Assembly (NCBI GenBank): GCA_905182995.1
Contig: CAJJDP010000001.1
Coordinates: 624,168 to 688,167 of the forward strand
Source of the DNA: Paramecium octaurelia
Lineage: Eukaryota; Ciliophora; Oligohymenophorea; Peniculida; Parameciidae
DNA: 64,000 nt
Reading direction: 5' to 3'
The notes under the pieces: generated by a model
Seen by the model: the letters and a program-made list of their open reading frames with translations, nothing else
Told to the model about the DNA's origin: nothing
The model's database searches: none
Shown: positions 23,693 to 35,794 of the stretch, one piece after another
Layout of the letters: each line of letters begins with the position of its first letter
Position numbering within the stretch: position 1 is the first letter of the stretch
Program-made: the position numbers and the translations under genes

Positions 23693-25273
23693 TCATTTTT
23701 TACGGACTATGCATTCCTCTAAATTTGTCTAAAACTCTTAAAATGTGATCTCTCCATCTTTATTTATGTCAAAATAATCAAAGACTGTTTTTGTTTCATC
23801 TTCCGTGATGTTTGGTTCAATTCTCTTCAACATCATCCCCATTTCTTTGATATCTAATCTCAAATCGGCAGATTTGTCAAACTATGATAATAATATGATG
23901 GAAGTATAACCTTTTTAAATAAATCAATTAATTGGATATTGTATTTAATAATTGAGAGCTTTAACTTTTCGATTACATAATTTGCCCTTTCTTCGACATT
24001 ATTTTTTTAAAGCAATGATTGTTTCTTTTACTTGTCTCTGTTTTGTTATTCTTGATCAACATGAATAGAATTGTCTTCCAACCATTTCTTAAACTCTTCG
24101 AATTCTATTGAATTACTTCCATCCTCATCAAATTTATTAAATATATATTCTATTTCATCTCTTTGTATATCTTTGTCCACTCTGGTTAAAAATCGACCCA
24201 ATTCATTTACATCCAATGCCTTATCTTTAGACATATCCAATTCAGCGAATAATTAAGTTAAGTCTAATTTTTCTTTAATAATCATCAACCTTATATCATT
24301 AATTAAATATTAGGCTTTATCTTCAAGCTTGGAATTGCCTTTTATGAAATCAGTAAAGTATTAAGCAACAGCCGGATGCTTGTAGATTTCATCCCAAGAG
24401 AAACGCTTTGACTCATCCGGTTAGAGACATCCAATAATCAAATCCAAGGTTTCTTGAGAGACTGGTATTTTGTCAGTTGGAAATTTTAGTGGCTAATTTC
24501 TTATGTTCTTCAGTAATTCAGCTGGAGATCGAGCAGTCCAAGGGGCTTGCGATAAAAGGAAAGATTACTCTTGCCGAATAGTGCTTCATAGAAGATGAAC
24601 CCTATACTCCAGACATCAGTTTTAGAGTTGTATCTTTTATGATCCAGTATTTGAGGACTCATATACAAGGGCGTTCCCACCATAGATGACATCATGTCCT
24701 TTTTAAAATTATCAACACATTTGGCAAATCCAAAATCAGCCAATTTAAATGTCTATTGGAATTAAATAATTTTATAAGAATACAGCCTTGTCAATTAAAA
24801 TATTGGCGGGTTTGAGATCTCTATGTGTAATTCCATTCTTAATTAATTAAGTGAAACCATTTAAAACATCAACCAAAAATTTGATTGCCTCCTTTTCGCT
24901 CAGGATTTTTCGCTTCTTTAGCAATCTTTAAATAGTGAACATCTATAAATACTCATCGAAATCGCCTCCATCGCAAAACTCTTATACAATATAATAGTTA
25001 TTTGAAGTTTCCATTACATCTAAGAGTTAGACTATATTGGGACTCTTGAGCTTTTACATTATCTTGATTTCTTAGATCAACCCCTCTCTCAAATAATCAT
25101 CCCTGTCTATTTACTCTCAAATTGTACGCATTTATCACAGATTTACTCAACATTTTGATTGCCACCTTTTCCCCTGTTTTCTCGTTGACTCCTTTATAAA
25201 CAGTGGCATAAGATCCTTCCCCAGCCTTATTCTTTATATTGAACACGTATTTGTCTATTTTCTTCTCTCCCAT
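23693..25273 (-). CDS. Calcium-dependent protein kinase (CDPK)
   Basis: 481 residues, five introns (25, 27, 31, 23 and 29 nt). Kinase domain: glycine loop GEGSYATVYKG, VAIK lysine, catalytic loop THRDLKPANIL, DFG (LADFGFAK, split from the loop by an intron), activation segment GTPLYMSPQ, DVWSIGFIFYE. All catalytic residues are present. After a junction helix come EF-hand segments: FAELDMSKDKALDVNELGRF, FNKFDEDGSNSIEFEEF and, in the last exon, FDYFDINKDGEITFQEF. Such kinases couple Ca2+ to phosphorylation in ciliates and apicomplexans (exocytosis, motility). The first EF loop (DMSKDKALDVNE) looks calcium-competent; the helix before the last hand contains a weaker one. Confidence 0.92.
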
Positions 25274-25446
25274 TTTATTAAATATATTTTTAAATATAAT
25301 CGTTTAAGATTAATTGATAAATTATAAGAAATGATATAACAATGGTTAATGTGCTATTGCTGATCCAATTCCATCAATACATTAAATAACACTATTATGA
25401 AATCCTTTATTAATATTAAAATAATTAAATAAAGTTTAATAACTCA

Positions 25447-27391
25447 ATGAACAAGCAGACAGTCGCTTACATTGGAATTGGTTGCACAACCTTGTCAGTG
25501 ATGGCATGCCTTCTAATTTGTATTTTAGGGGTTGTTTCCCCAATTTATAGGAAATATCCTTCCAAGTGCTATTTTTTCTTTATATTTTAGAATCATCGTC
25601 TGGATCTCTTGCTTATTTATACTATTAGGCGTATTTATCTATATTGATCAATCCATCGTTATCATTGAAAGCAAGAACCCACACGATTCCTCAAAGTCCA
25701 AAAAACTACACATATTAACCGAATCACTAATAGGTATTACTATTACTCTAATCTCAAATTAATTTATCCTATTTTTGAATGAAGTAAAAATTTGTATTTA
25801 CAACCCATTTTAAGCTACCTCCTCCTCTGTTTTCATATTTTTATTATTGTTACAATGTCTCCTAACTATGGTTATGATAGTTATACCACTGCTATTATTG
25901 CAGGAACTTCATCTTTCTGACACAGACGCCCTTAGCACACTAAATGATATGGCATCCTATATTAGTTTTGTTAGTTGTATGATTTGCACTTTCTTCTACA
26001 TTGCCATATGGATTATTTTGAATAAAAATAAGTCACTGTAAAGTAGGAGACTCTATGAATTTAAGTCTGATTTTGTTAAACAGCAATTCTATTGGATATT
26101 TGCAATGTCGGCGATTAATATTACCTTCTCGTTTTACAATTACAACCCTCATAAAGGTCATGATTATTTGGGCTTAAAAATAGCCTTGAGTTTAGAAGGT
26201 CTAATCTTCGCTATTTTTCATCTAATCCAACCGTATTCCTATCACAAACTCTTATAGGTGTTCTTTAAATCCTTTCAGGACCAATCCTACATCCAAGATA
26301 TTGAAAATATTGAATATGGATTAAACACTGATATTCATAACCGATTGATCCCCACTTATGAGAAACTACTCAAAACCTAAATCAATGAGCTTGTCAAGGG
26401 ATTGGTTAAAGCCGTATTTGCTACTCTTGTTATGTAATTTGATCATCATCTGAAGGACAGGGAGATCAAAAGAACTTACACCTTTAAATTTCACTTATCT
26501 GAATTAAACGAAAGCAGAATTTCTTTAAATGAAGAAGAAGACGTCAGAGACTCAATCATTTTAGTTAACACATACTATCCAAATAGTTTTACTACTCTAT
26601 TGAAATAGAACAATTTTAATAAGAGTATCTTGGAATTCACTTTGGAGTTGCAATACAATTACAAAGCTTTTGAGAAGGCGAAGGAATCAATGGGCAGAAG
26701 TGGGGCATTTTTCTTTTTTAGTCAAAATCATAAGCTCATTCTCAAAACTGTGGAGAAGTCTGAGATTAAAGATTTTTTGAATGGACGAATTGCTTCATAT
26801 TTTGTTCACATCAATTATCATAACAAATCACTTATTGCCAAAATTTACGGAATCTATAAAATTAAATTGATGGCCTACAAAACTCAATATTTAGTATTAA
26901 TGGAGAATTCATTTGAATCAATGTAAAATTTGGAACATGAGTACGAGATCTATGACTTAAAGGGTTCAACTGTCAACAGAACCTCAAGATCTGATGAAAG
27001 AGTAAAGAAGGATAATAATTTTAAACAATCTCCTCACAATCCTATCAGCTTGCCGAAAGAGATGTCTAATCAAATAAAGAAACAATTTATGGATGATTGC
27101 AGATTTCTTAGGGATATAGGATATATGGATTATTCATTACTATTAGGAATTTGTCTTGAAAAACCTTAATAGATCAACAGTAATGATTATCGACTTGTCA
27201 TTAATGGGGCCCAAAACACAATATATTCCTTTTCAATAATTGATTACTTGTAAAGATTCAACTACTACAAAAAAAGTGAGTAATGTTTCAAAAGGAGCAT
27301 GTAATTCAAAAAGAAGAAGGATTTATCTTGTAGAAGTCCAGAACCTTATTGCCATAGATTTCTAAACTTTATTGATTCAATAATTGTTTGA
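25447..27391 (+). CDS. GPCR-PIP kinase fusion (seven-span receptor with PIPK domain)
   Basis: About 640 residues. The N-terminal half has roughly seven hydrophobic spans (including IFSLYFRIIVWISCLFILLG, LLTMVMIVIPLLLLQELHL, MICTFFYIAIWIILNKNK, ISLF-type helices to residue ~270). The C-terminal half is a phosphatidylinositol phosphate kinase: FTLELQYNYKAFEKA, SGAFFFFSQNHKLILKTV (ATP-binding Lys), YEIYDLKGSTVNRT, MDYSLLLGI and the IIDYLQ (IDxL) motif. The same architecture is Dictyostelium RpkA, so receptor input and PIP2 synthesis sit in one chain. Near 25,500-25,545 the frame changes: either a 31-nt intron starting GTG, or one extra G in the GGGG at 25,528-25,531 that would preserve the first span. 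Confidence 0.85.
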
Positions 27392-27647
27392 TTATATTTA
27401 ACTAAAAATAGAATACTTAAATTTCTCAAGTAAATTTGCAATTACAAAGAAAACTTCATTGAATTTAGTAGTAATATTAATAGTATAATTGTTTCTGCTT
27501 TTTATGTTAATACTTTTACAAGAACTTAATAATATTATTTAACTGAATAATAGTTATTTTATATATATTTTTGTTTAATATCTATTATAATATTAACAAT
27601 AAAAAAAAATAAAATAATAATAATTATAATATTTAATCTTAACTTGA

Positions 27648-28933
27648 ATGTCAAAAGCGAGTTTTAATTTGCAAAAAAAAAAATATTTGCTCACTTCTTT
27701 GTTAGAACCAGAATAAGTTGATGTAAAATCTGATTTCATTAATTTCCTTTAGATTCTCAATAAACCCAGAAGTCAATCGTATAATATTTTTCATAGTAAA
27801 TGAATATTCATAATTATAGAATTAACACCAAATCAGGAACTTCGATAGGGTATTTAGTGATTAACTCTTATTAGGACCAATATATGATAAGCATGGAGTT
27901 ATTGAAAGATCAATAGTTGGAAAACCTGATATATTTTATAAAGTAAAAGAATAGCAGAGGGCTGGGATTAAGTTTGTTAATCAAACAAACATTAGTAACA
28001 CCACTATGAAATTTGTAAGAAGAATAAGTTCAAGGAAATCTACGAATTTATCAAATAAATAATAGTAATAATAACAATAACAATAATAATAATAACACTC
28101 TGAACATTCTTAAAGGAATGAATAAACTAAAAGGAACAAAGATTTTGATTTAGTATCGAAATAAGATCTAATAAAGTTGTGTCGTTTGATCGAAGTAAAT
28201 GAGTACTTATTATTAGAGTAGGGTTAATTAAAATAAGGAATCTTCAGATTAAATTCTAAGAAAACAATCGTAATAAAAGGTTGAACAATTGAAGTTAATT
28301 TAACAAAATAAAGTATTAAATAAGTATGAATGCTAACTTAAATTGTGGAATGAAGAAATATCTAAATCAATTAATACAACAAATAGAACATCTAATGAAT
28401 CTATCATAAACTCCTGTTCATGTAGAGAATATATATTATTTATAGAATTCAGAAGGAAGATTGAGTAAATCTAATTATAAGAAGCATTAAAACTAACTTA
28501 AGGGGAGAAAACAATCAATTAATGGTATATGTCATTAAGACAAAGCGAAGCTAAAGAAGAAACTATATAAGAGGACACTCAACATCAGTCAGTATTTTAG
28601 GATGTGAATAATAAAAATGCTTTATATGTTGATCCAAAATATAGATAATTAGAAATCATTAGATAACCAAGCTTCTACATGAGTCAACAAAATTCAATAA
28701 ATCCAGATCACAAGTTAAGATTTAATTCCACAAACTTGTCATTTTACCAACAACAATTACCATATTTTCAATTAAGTGGAGTCCATGAGGAGAATATAGA
28801 GGAATTGATAGTTGAAGGATTAAATAAATATAAGATGGAAAAAGAATATGTCTTAGAATAGGCCGACAATTAAAAGTTTCGACTTTATAAATAAGTCGAA
28901 GAGTAGTATGTTGATGAATTAATTGATGAATGA
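27648..28933 (+). CDS. Hypothetical Q/N-rich protein, 394 residues
   Basis: Unrecognised. Starts MSKASFNLQKKKYLLTSLLE. Four canonical introns (30, 24, 25 and 22 nt) are needed, and with them the frame is continuous to TGA 28931-28933. Segments include YDKHGVIERSIVGKPDIFYK, a run of nine or more Gln encoded by TAA/TAG/CAA (residue ~130), and a long charged helical C-terminal half (SQQKVEQLKLIQQNKVLNKY; QEALKLTQGEKTINQW). No membrane span. The gene ends only 3 nt from the convergent PP2C stop. A disordered, possibly cytoskeletal protein; no function assigned. Confidence 0.6.
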
Positions 28934-28936
28934 TTA

Positions 28937-30152
28937 TCATTTTTATTTGTTGAAGAATACAATAACAACAGTAATATCATCAATTACTGTATCATTTAAT
29001 TTCCATAATTTAATTGATTCCTTTACAATCCTAACACATGCAGCATTTCCTTCATCTTGAGCATAATATGGATATATCATATCTATCACCTTAATTAATA
29101 AATGAGAGTACTTATTCATTGCTTAGGAATTCCCATACGCCATCAGATGCCAGAACCATAAATAAGTCTCCTTCTTATATTTTATATGTGAGGATTTCTA
29201 AATAGAATTATATCATAAGATTACCTGGTTCACAAATAACTCCACAACTTGCTGCAACCTTATCACCAAAACTTCTACTCATAGCCAGTCCTGGAATGTC
29301 TTCTGTTTTTAACCAAACTCTTGCTGGACCTAAACTGGATCCATCGAAATCTATGTAAGGTTCTACTCTTCCTCCCTTCTGTTCAATTCTTCTTTTCTCT
29401 TAAGGTAAGTCTGGCTTGTGATCATTTGATAATGGAATAGCACTTTTTGCTCCATTACTTAACTGTCTACATATGATTGATCTGGAATCTCCAACATTGG
29501 CTGTATATATTGTATCATCGACAATTAGACTGATCACAGTTGTGGAACCACTAAAAGTTGTTATGATTTCTTCAAAATTGCATAATTAAGTGTTAGTTCT
29601 GAGGAAAGATTTGGAGATTGATTCTGAAATAGACGAAGGATTTAGAGACATGAGAGAGTCGATGTTTTTAGGTAGATTATCTCGAATGAATTGACTGCAT
29701 TTATGACCATCTTGACCATGACCATCACAGACACCAAATAAGGACATGTTATCCTTAAAAGATTAAAGAGAAATAAAACTATCTTGATTTGTTTTTGTTT
29801 AATTATCTTCGTTTTTACCAGCCTAAGATTTAGTATAAGCAATTCTAGTAACACTCGGTTTAATGCACTCCTTTTTAAATAGCTCCAATTAATTCATATC
29901 AGCCTACAACTATTTAATAGGTTGTCTTGCTTTTATTGGTGATATTTTAGGTAAGTCATATTTTAATCCTTTGTCACTCTGTTGTTTTCTGTGTAATACA
30001 GGGCTTTATTCAGCCTTTTATTGTTATGCCTATTGCTATTACGTTTATTGAATAAGAAAGATTTTTTGGGAGTCTTGTAATTTTGAAGAAGACAAATTGC
30101 CTAATTAATTATATTTCGATCTTGGACGAATCTTATATATTTACAAATTCAT
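28937..30152 (-). CDS. PP2C-type (PPM) Ser/Thr phosphatase
   Basis: 388 residues, two introns (27 and 22 nt) near the 3' end. After a ~100-residue Gln/Lys-rich N-terminus come the PPM motifs in order: FGVCDGHGQDGHKCSQF (metal-binding Asp), GSTTVISLIVDDTIYTANVG then DSRSIICR, SNDHKPDLPQE, LAMSRSFGDKVA, MVLASDGVWEFLSNEQ and the final DDITVVIVFFN. All metal-ligand aspartates are present, so it should be an active Mg/Mn-dependent phosphatase. The start at 30152 gives the longest open N-terminus; an internal Met (MNQLELFKK) is an alternative. Confidence 0.92.
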
Positions 30153-30624
30153 AATACAAGCAATTATCCATTCATATATACGCTATTTTATTTTGTTGGA
30201 GATATTTAAGATTTCTTATCAGGAGAAATGCTTATGTTTTATTTAAAACTTTAAGACCTCGTCTATACTTATAAACTATTATTATTGTCTTTTAAAAAGG
30301 TTAGTTTATGTTATCGTAGACTAGTTGTTCGAGTTGCTTTATTCATTTTAATATTTAAACAAAAATTAATAACAATGATTGGAATATCATAAATGTTTCA
30401 TTTCTAAATTTTGAAATTTCAAGTCCCTATTAAATATGTTGATTCAAAGTATCAAAGAAATTCAAGCTATTTTTGTATCTACTCAAGTTTATTATCAACT
30501 GTTTAGTGTGGAGAATTCACAATAAATTAAAGTTGAAAGACAGGACTCAATAAATTCATGGCATTATTAGATTATTTTATATTTATTTATTATTATATTA
30601 ATTATATAGTGAAACAATTAAAGA
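30153..30624. other. Intergenic, divergent promoter region; possible tiny ORF
   Basis: About 470 bp between two divergent starts. A plus-strand frame at 30375-30536 would encode 53 residues (MIGISQMFHFQILKFQVPIK...) without introns. At this base composition a TGA-free stretch of that length arises often by chance, so I do not call it a gene. Confidence 0.3.
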
Positions 30625-31314
30625 ATGATTTAGTAACTCCTGGATGAAATGACTGTGGCTTCAGATAAGTAGAAAAAGGAAATGAATAAAATTGATTACA
30701 AATACTAAAGAAGAACCAGAGATGTAATTAATGCAGAAAAATAAGAAAAATTAGAGAACAAAGAAATTGATGTTGGTTTACCTAGAATAAAGGACAAGGA
30801 AGAAGTGTATTAAGAATTAAAAAGAAGATTTAGAATGGCATGGAAAAGTAATCGATTTATTACAATTTTAAGGTCCTGGTTTCAAAAATGATGAGTTTAC
30901 TAAAATACCAACATTGAAAGGTAAAATATTGAATGAATGGGAAATTTTGCGAATAAATTTGGCAGAGAGAAGCTATAAGGCACCTTAAGGTTTCCCTTTT
31001 TTTCTAGACTTTTAGGCTTCAAAGGATTCAAAATACCGAGTCAATGTCAAGAGTTTTAAAAGCCAAAGACTCCACCAGGAATTAAGAAACAATTAGATGA
31101 ATTCAGATTGGATTTCGAGGATTTTGTTTAAAGGCCCAGCAAATATGGAAAAGTTCATGAAGATGAAATGTTAGAAAAAGTGAGGATAAACAACAAAGAA
31201 CCATTTAGATTGACAAATAGTGTTCAACACAATGAATTTGGTTTTGATCCGCATCTAACTTGGGAAGCAGAAATGAAAAGGAAATAATCTAATAGCCAAA
31301 AATTAAGTAAATGA
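30625..31314 (+). CDS. Hypothetical conserved-looking protein with one frame break
   Basis: Starts MIQQLLDEMTVASDKQKKE. The first ~60 codons are basic and helical and lead to DKEEVYQELK. At the AAAAA run 30819-30823 the reading must shift by one base to continue as EDLEWHGKVIDLLQFQGPGF and LKGKILNEWEILRINLAERS. A canonical-looking 26-nt intron then leads to GFKGFKIPSQCQEFQKPKTP and a 100-residue charged tail ending ...EMKRKQSNSQKLSK. No GT...AG pair explains the first break, so it is either a one-base sequence error or the start of decay. Family not recognised. Confidence 0.45.
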
Positions 31315-31749
31315 TGATATTAATAATATATAATCTATGATATTTGGGTTATTACTAAAGAATTGCACATATTCAATCATCATTATAAAATTGCAAATGT
31401 TCATATGTAATCTGAATTTTATTATTGTAATACAAATTATCTTTAAATCTAAGATTTTTAATATTTTAATTCGTTTTATATCAATAAATAAATTAATTAA
31501 TTTTTCTCTGAGTTTTGATTGCTCTATCTTGATTAGGGCATATTTGGTATTAATAAAACTGTCTTGTCTAATAATTAAACAAAATTTAGACTTACATATT
31601 AAAATTATATTGAATTTATAAATAAACAATGAAATAGTCAAAAAGTTTAGATTTGTTCTAAATAAAATTAAAATACCCTGATAAGTTGTATATTACATTT
31701 TTATCATTTTTTGTCGATTAAAATGGAATAAAATAATTATATTAAATAA
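31315..31749. other. Intergenic with an unusual stop-free stretch
   Basis: No gene could be assigned. However, one minus-strand frame (31303-31641) has no TAA, TAG or TGA for 112 codons and begins with ATG; a plus-strand frame is also free for 94 codons. Part of the minus translation looks protein-like (LIKIEQSKLREKLINLFIDI), but it has no Gln encoded by TAA/TAG, unlike every real gene here, and its frame runs on antisense to the neighbouring gene. Confidence 0.3.
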
Positions 31750-32947
31750 ATGGGAAATTGCTAGAGTGAAGAACTCAGTATTTCTGAATTGGAATTGTAT
31801 AGTAAATCATCAGAATATATGATGTAGCTCCTTAATTGTCGCAATATAAGTTGCTCTACGTTATAGGGAAAGGAGGTTTCAGTAGGGTATGGAAGGTGAA
31901 ATGCTAGAGAAAGTATTTCGCGTTGAAGGAGATGATAAAATCTAAGTAGGGTTCTCAACTATATAGAAATTAGAATAATCGAAAAACAATCTAATAAGAG
32001 TGTGATGAACGAGAGAATTCTGCTTTAAAAACTAAATCATTCGTATTATATTAATCGAGATAGATTTCTAGTAAATATGAGGGGAGCATTTTAAACATCC
32101 ACACATTTATACATAGTTATGGACTACATGGAAGGTGGAGACCTTAGATATCATTTGTGTAGGCAGGGCAAATTCACTGAAGAACAAACAAGTAGCAATT
32201 CTAATTTGATATCTAAAGGGTTTTTTGTGATCTGTATATTGATGGCTCTCCAATATTTGCATAAAAACCTTATCCTTCATAGAGACATTAAACCTGAGAA
32301 TCTGGTATTTGATGATAAGGGTTATCTTCACATAACTGATTTGGGCATTGCCAGAATATGGAAGCCCAACAATAAGAATGAGACTAGCGGAACTCCTGGA
32401 TACATGGCTCCGGAAGTAATGATGGAATCTGACCATGGAGTAGCTTGTGATTACTTTGCCTTAGGTTGCATTGTCTACGAATGTTTGACTGGGAAAGTAA
32501 TCCTATTCAATTAAAATAAAGAGACCTTATTAAGGGAAAACTAGAAGGCAGATTAGAGAGTTGATAATGAGCAAATAGGTGAAACTACCCAATCTAGGCT
32601 TATCCAAAGAGGTTACTGATTTTGTGAGTAGATTACTTTAGAGGAAGGCTATTTAAAGATTAGGCAATGAAGGTCCAGATGAAGTGATGAGTCATGCATG
32701 GTTAAAAAATGTCGATTGGAACAGACATTATGATAAATTAGTAGAAGCTCCCTATAAGATTGTAGGGAAGGATAATTTTGATTCTAAGTTTGTGAATCAA
32801 GTGTTGAGTATTAGTGAGTACAAGGAGGAACGGGATCAAAATAATTTGTTCTAAGGATTCACTTACTTGGAAAACAATGATGAACAATAGGCTACAGATA
32901 TTTACACTAGTAAATAAAAGCTATTATTATCTACTAAATATTATTGA
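31750..32947 (+). CDS. AGC-type protein kinase, N-terminal MGNC
   Basis: 356 residues, five introns (26, 28, 21, 27 and 25 nt). The N-terminus MGNCQSEE fits N-myristoylation with a palmitoylatable Cys, so membrane attachment is likely. Kinase motifs: GKGGFSRVWKVKC, FALKEMIKS, ERILLQKLNHSFLVNMRGAF, IVMDYMEGGDLRYHL, LHRDIKPENLVFDDKGYLH, TDLGIARIW, SGTPGYMAPEV, DYFALGCIVYE. DFG is replaced by DLG. After the kinase core comes an AGC-type tail (WLKNVDWNRHYDKLVEAPYK; LFQGFTYLE hydrophobic motif). It resembles PKA/PKG-like and YANK-like kinases. DLG kinases can be active. Confidence 0.88.
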
Positions 32948-33052
32948 ATTATTCTGTTTTGTATTTAAGGTTTAATTTATATTTTAATGAATATTTAACA
33001 ACTATAAGGCCAATAACCTCAGATATAATAGTAATCTTAGCCGTCTTAATAA

Positions 33053-35228
33053 ATGAATTCGCCAACTGCTTACAATCTCGACTCAATTCCTGGAGATTGG
33101 AAATTGGCCATAATTCATTAGTCTGCTCACAAAGTGGGAGTTGCTGGAAAATAAATATGTCTTTGTTGTGGATATCACATTTGTGAGTTCTAACTAAAAC
33201 TATCAGTTGACAAAGAAGACCTCTCATTTTTGGGTTCAGGATATCCCCTCTATTTTACTTTCATTAAAAACTGCATTTTCTTATTAGGTTTTCATATGAT
33301 GGCAGAAGGTCAATTCAATTTAATAAGCAATTACTAAGGACAAGATTGTATTCCTAAAAAAAGAGCGAAATTTGAAATAGATTAGGAATGTGTGAGAGAC
33401 ATTGTCACAATGTTCTCCCTGGCTAATAGAAGGAAAGATTAAGAATTGCAGGCACTTTAAGACATTCTAACATTGTCTTCAACCTTCTTAATGATGGCAT
33501 TTCTAATATATTTTAGAAAGAATCAACAAAAATTAGATGTATTTTGTGATTTATAAGAATTGACTCCTAGTGATTACACAGTCATGGCTTACAATATAAA
33601 TTAACCAGATAGAATAAAATAGTATTTTGAAATTGATTTATTCAAATTGTCAAGGAAGATTAATGTGAAAAAAATCAACTTGGCTTATGATTTGTCGAAA
33701 ATTAAAGAAATAAATTAAATTAAACATAACATATTAAACAAGAAAAAATCATGCTATATCAACTCTGAATACTTTGACGAAAGGGAATTGGAAGACATAA
33801 ACAACTAAATTGAAGAACAGAAAAAGAATTGTGATTTTACTGGATTGGCCTTCGTCTCATTCAAATACGAAAGAATGAAATCAGATGTCATTCAAGTTGC
33901 AAAAAGTGTATTTTTAATTCATCACTCTTAGGATAATACATAGCCCCAATCATCAACTTATTCACTGGTCTGAACTTTAATGAAGGCAGAATGCTTGATT
34001 ATTATGGGCATCCTATATATGTGGAAGTAGCTCCAGAACCCACTGATATCAATTGGGATGTAATCTATATCTGGGCCAATCATAGCATCTACAGAAGGAT
34101 CATAGGATCAATTATTAATGTTATTGTTAATATTATCTTGTCAATAGTAGTCTATCTTTCAATTCTAAAGTAAGTGTAAGTCTTAGGAGAATTGTCCAAT
34201 GACTATCATGGCAATGACACATTCAATGAACATTACATTAAGGTTCATTTGTATTCCATAGGATATTCAATGATAACAGTTTTTATCAATTCATTTTTGT
34301 TGGATGAATTGACAAGAGCAATAGTTAGTTTTTAAGCATACCCTACATTTAGTTAAGTGAGTCTTGCTATTGCATCTAAACTATCATTTATGATGTTTCT
34401 GAATTCAGTGTTCATGCAGTGTTTGATAGCCTTGGAATCTGGCAACGTATATTATGCAGGAGGACTTGCATATAATATGACCTACTTCTTTATATCGAAT
34501 GCAGTCATCCCACCAATAATTCAAGTGCTAGACATACCAGCAGTACTTAAATCAATAAAATAATATTATTACAAGAAATACGGAGTACTTACATAGCAAG
34601 AATTGAATGAGTAAATTCATTTAATAATTTAAGACTCCTAGAGTATCCAGAACATAAAATTGAAGAAGGCTATGCTGAAGTCCTTAAAACTATGAATGTT
34701 ACCTTTTTTGTGGGTCCTCTTGTTCCATTAGGATATATTTTTAGTATTGTTGGATTGATACTGTTTTACTGGTCTGAGAAGTACTTATTGCTTAGGAGTA
34801 AGACTGTTAAGCACACTCCTTCATTTCAGCTATCCTCAAGAATGACAGACTCTTTGCAACTGATTCCAATCATCCACGTTTTCTCTACTTCAGCCTTTAA
34901 ATATTTCATTCAGAACAATTTATCCCTCATTTCTGTAATAGGTTTGGTTACAGCATTAGTTTATCATTTTATCCCCAATAATAGACTGGTTTCTTTGATG
35001 TGGGATTTCGGAGAACATGACGAATACGAAAAATACTGTGATTCCATATTCCCTTTCAATTATGATAGGGAAAACCCGATAACTCAAAAGAAGGCTTTGA
35101 GGAGATGGCTGAGGAGGTAGCATAGATTCGAGGAAAGGAAAGAAAAAAAGATGAAATCTGGAGAGGATTATGCAACTTTGAAAAAGAAGGAAAGAGAAAT
35201 TAAGTTATAACTTGAATTATTTTAATGA
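33053..35228 (+). CDS. OSCA/TMEM63 (CSC1-like) ion channel
   Basis: 708 residues, two introns (26 nt at 33906-33931; 23 nt near 34,608). The N-terminal part contains a Cys pair (ICLCCGYHICEF), hydrophobic segments and a charged cytosolic domain ending GLAFVSFKYERMKSD, like the GxAFVxF strand of OSCA proteins. After the first intron comes the family hallmark: VEVAPEPTDINWDVIYIW. Then follow about eight membrane spans (SIINVIVNIILSIVVYLSIL ... TFFVGPLVPLGYIFSIVGLI ... ISVIGLVTALVYHFI) and a basic tail. The family are osmo- and mechanosensitive Ca2+-permeable channels. The N-terminus appears short by one or two spans compared with plant OSCAs, so an upstream exon may be missed. Confidence 0.75.
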
Positions 35229-35304
35229 ATTTACCTTAAAATAGGAATATTGGAATTTCATTTTAACATATAGTTTTTTGTACAAAATAAAATAATATAT
35301 CATC

Positions 35305-35649
35305 TCAAGAATTTATAAAAAACTTCATCGAAATCCAATTTATGTATACGATAAAGAATGTTATAACTGACAGTAGAGGAATTGCGAATCCAATAATAGA
35401 ATTTTATATTATGGAGATTGGCAATACAAGTAGCATCAAAATTACAGCTATTATCAACATCCAGCCTATCACCTCGTTGATCTTTTGGTTTGACAACGAA
35501 ACTTTCTCAAATCTTGATTCATATAGATTGATTGGCCCTTTCGGGTATTCTTTCCTTTGCAATTAATATTGCTATTATTTCTTTTCTTCCTCCTTCTATA
35601 ATATCAGTTGGAACTGATTCACGTTAATCTAAACATTGAGGGTAGTCAT
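35305..35649 (-). CDS. Small two-span membrane protein, 114 residues
   Basis: Uninterrupted frame from MTTLNVQINVNQFQLILQKE to TGA 35305-35307. The N-terminal ~60 residues are charged and Gln-rich. Two hydrophobic segments follow (WMLIIAVILMLLVLPISII and GFAIPLLSVITFFIVYINW). The plus strand carries a shorter stop-free frame here, but the minus translation has the expected Q codons and a sensible topology. It fits the 75-bp gap after the OSCA-like gene, convergent. No family recognised. Confidence 0.6.
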
Positions 35650-35794
35650 GATTGATTAAAAATATTTATTTTAATATTAGTATCAAACTTAATTATATCC
35701 AATTTATTAAGACAAAGTAACAATATGAATTTTTTTGAAAATGAGACAACAGAGAATGTATTATATGTGTATATATAATAAATTATAATTATGA

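Noticed and set aside
35342..35566. Plus-strand frame of 74 codons
   Set aside because: Antisense to the small two-span protein at 35305-35649, whose reading has proper topology and Gln codons.
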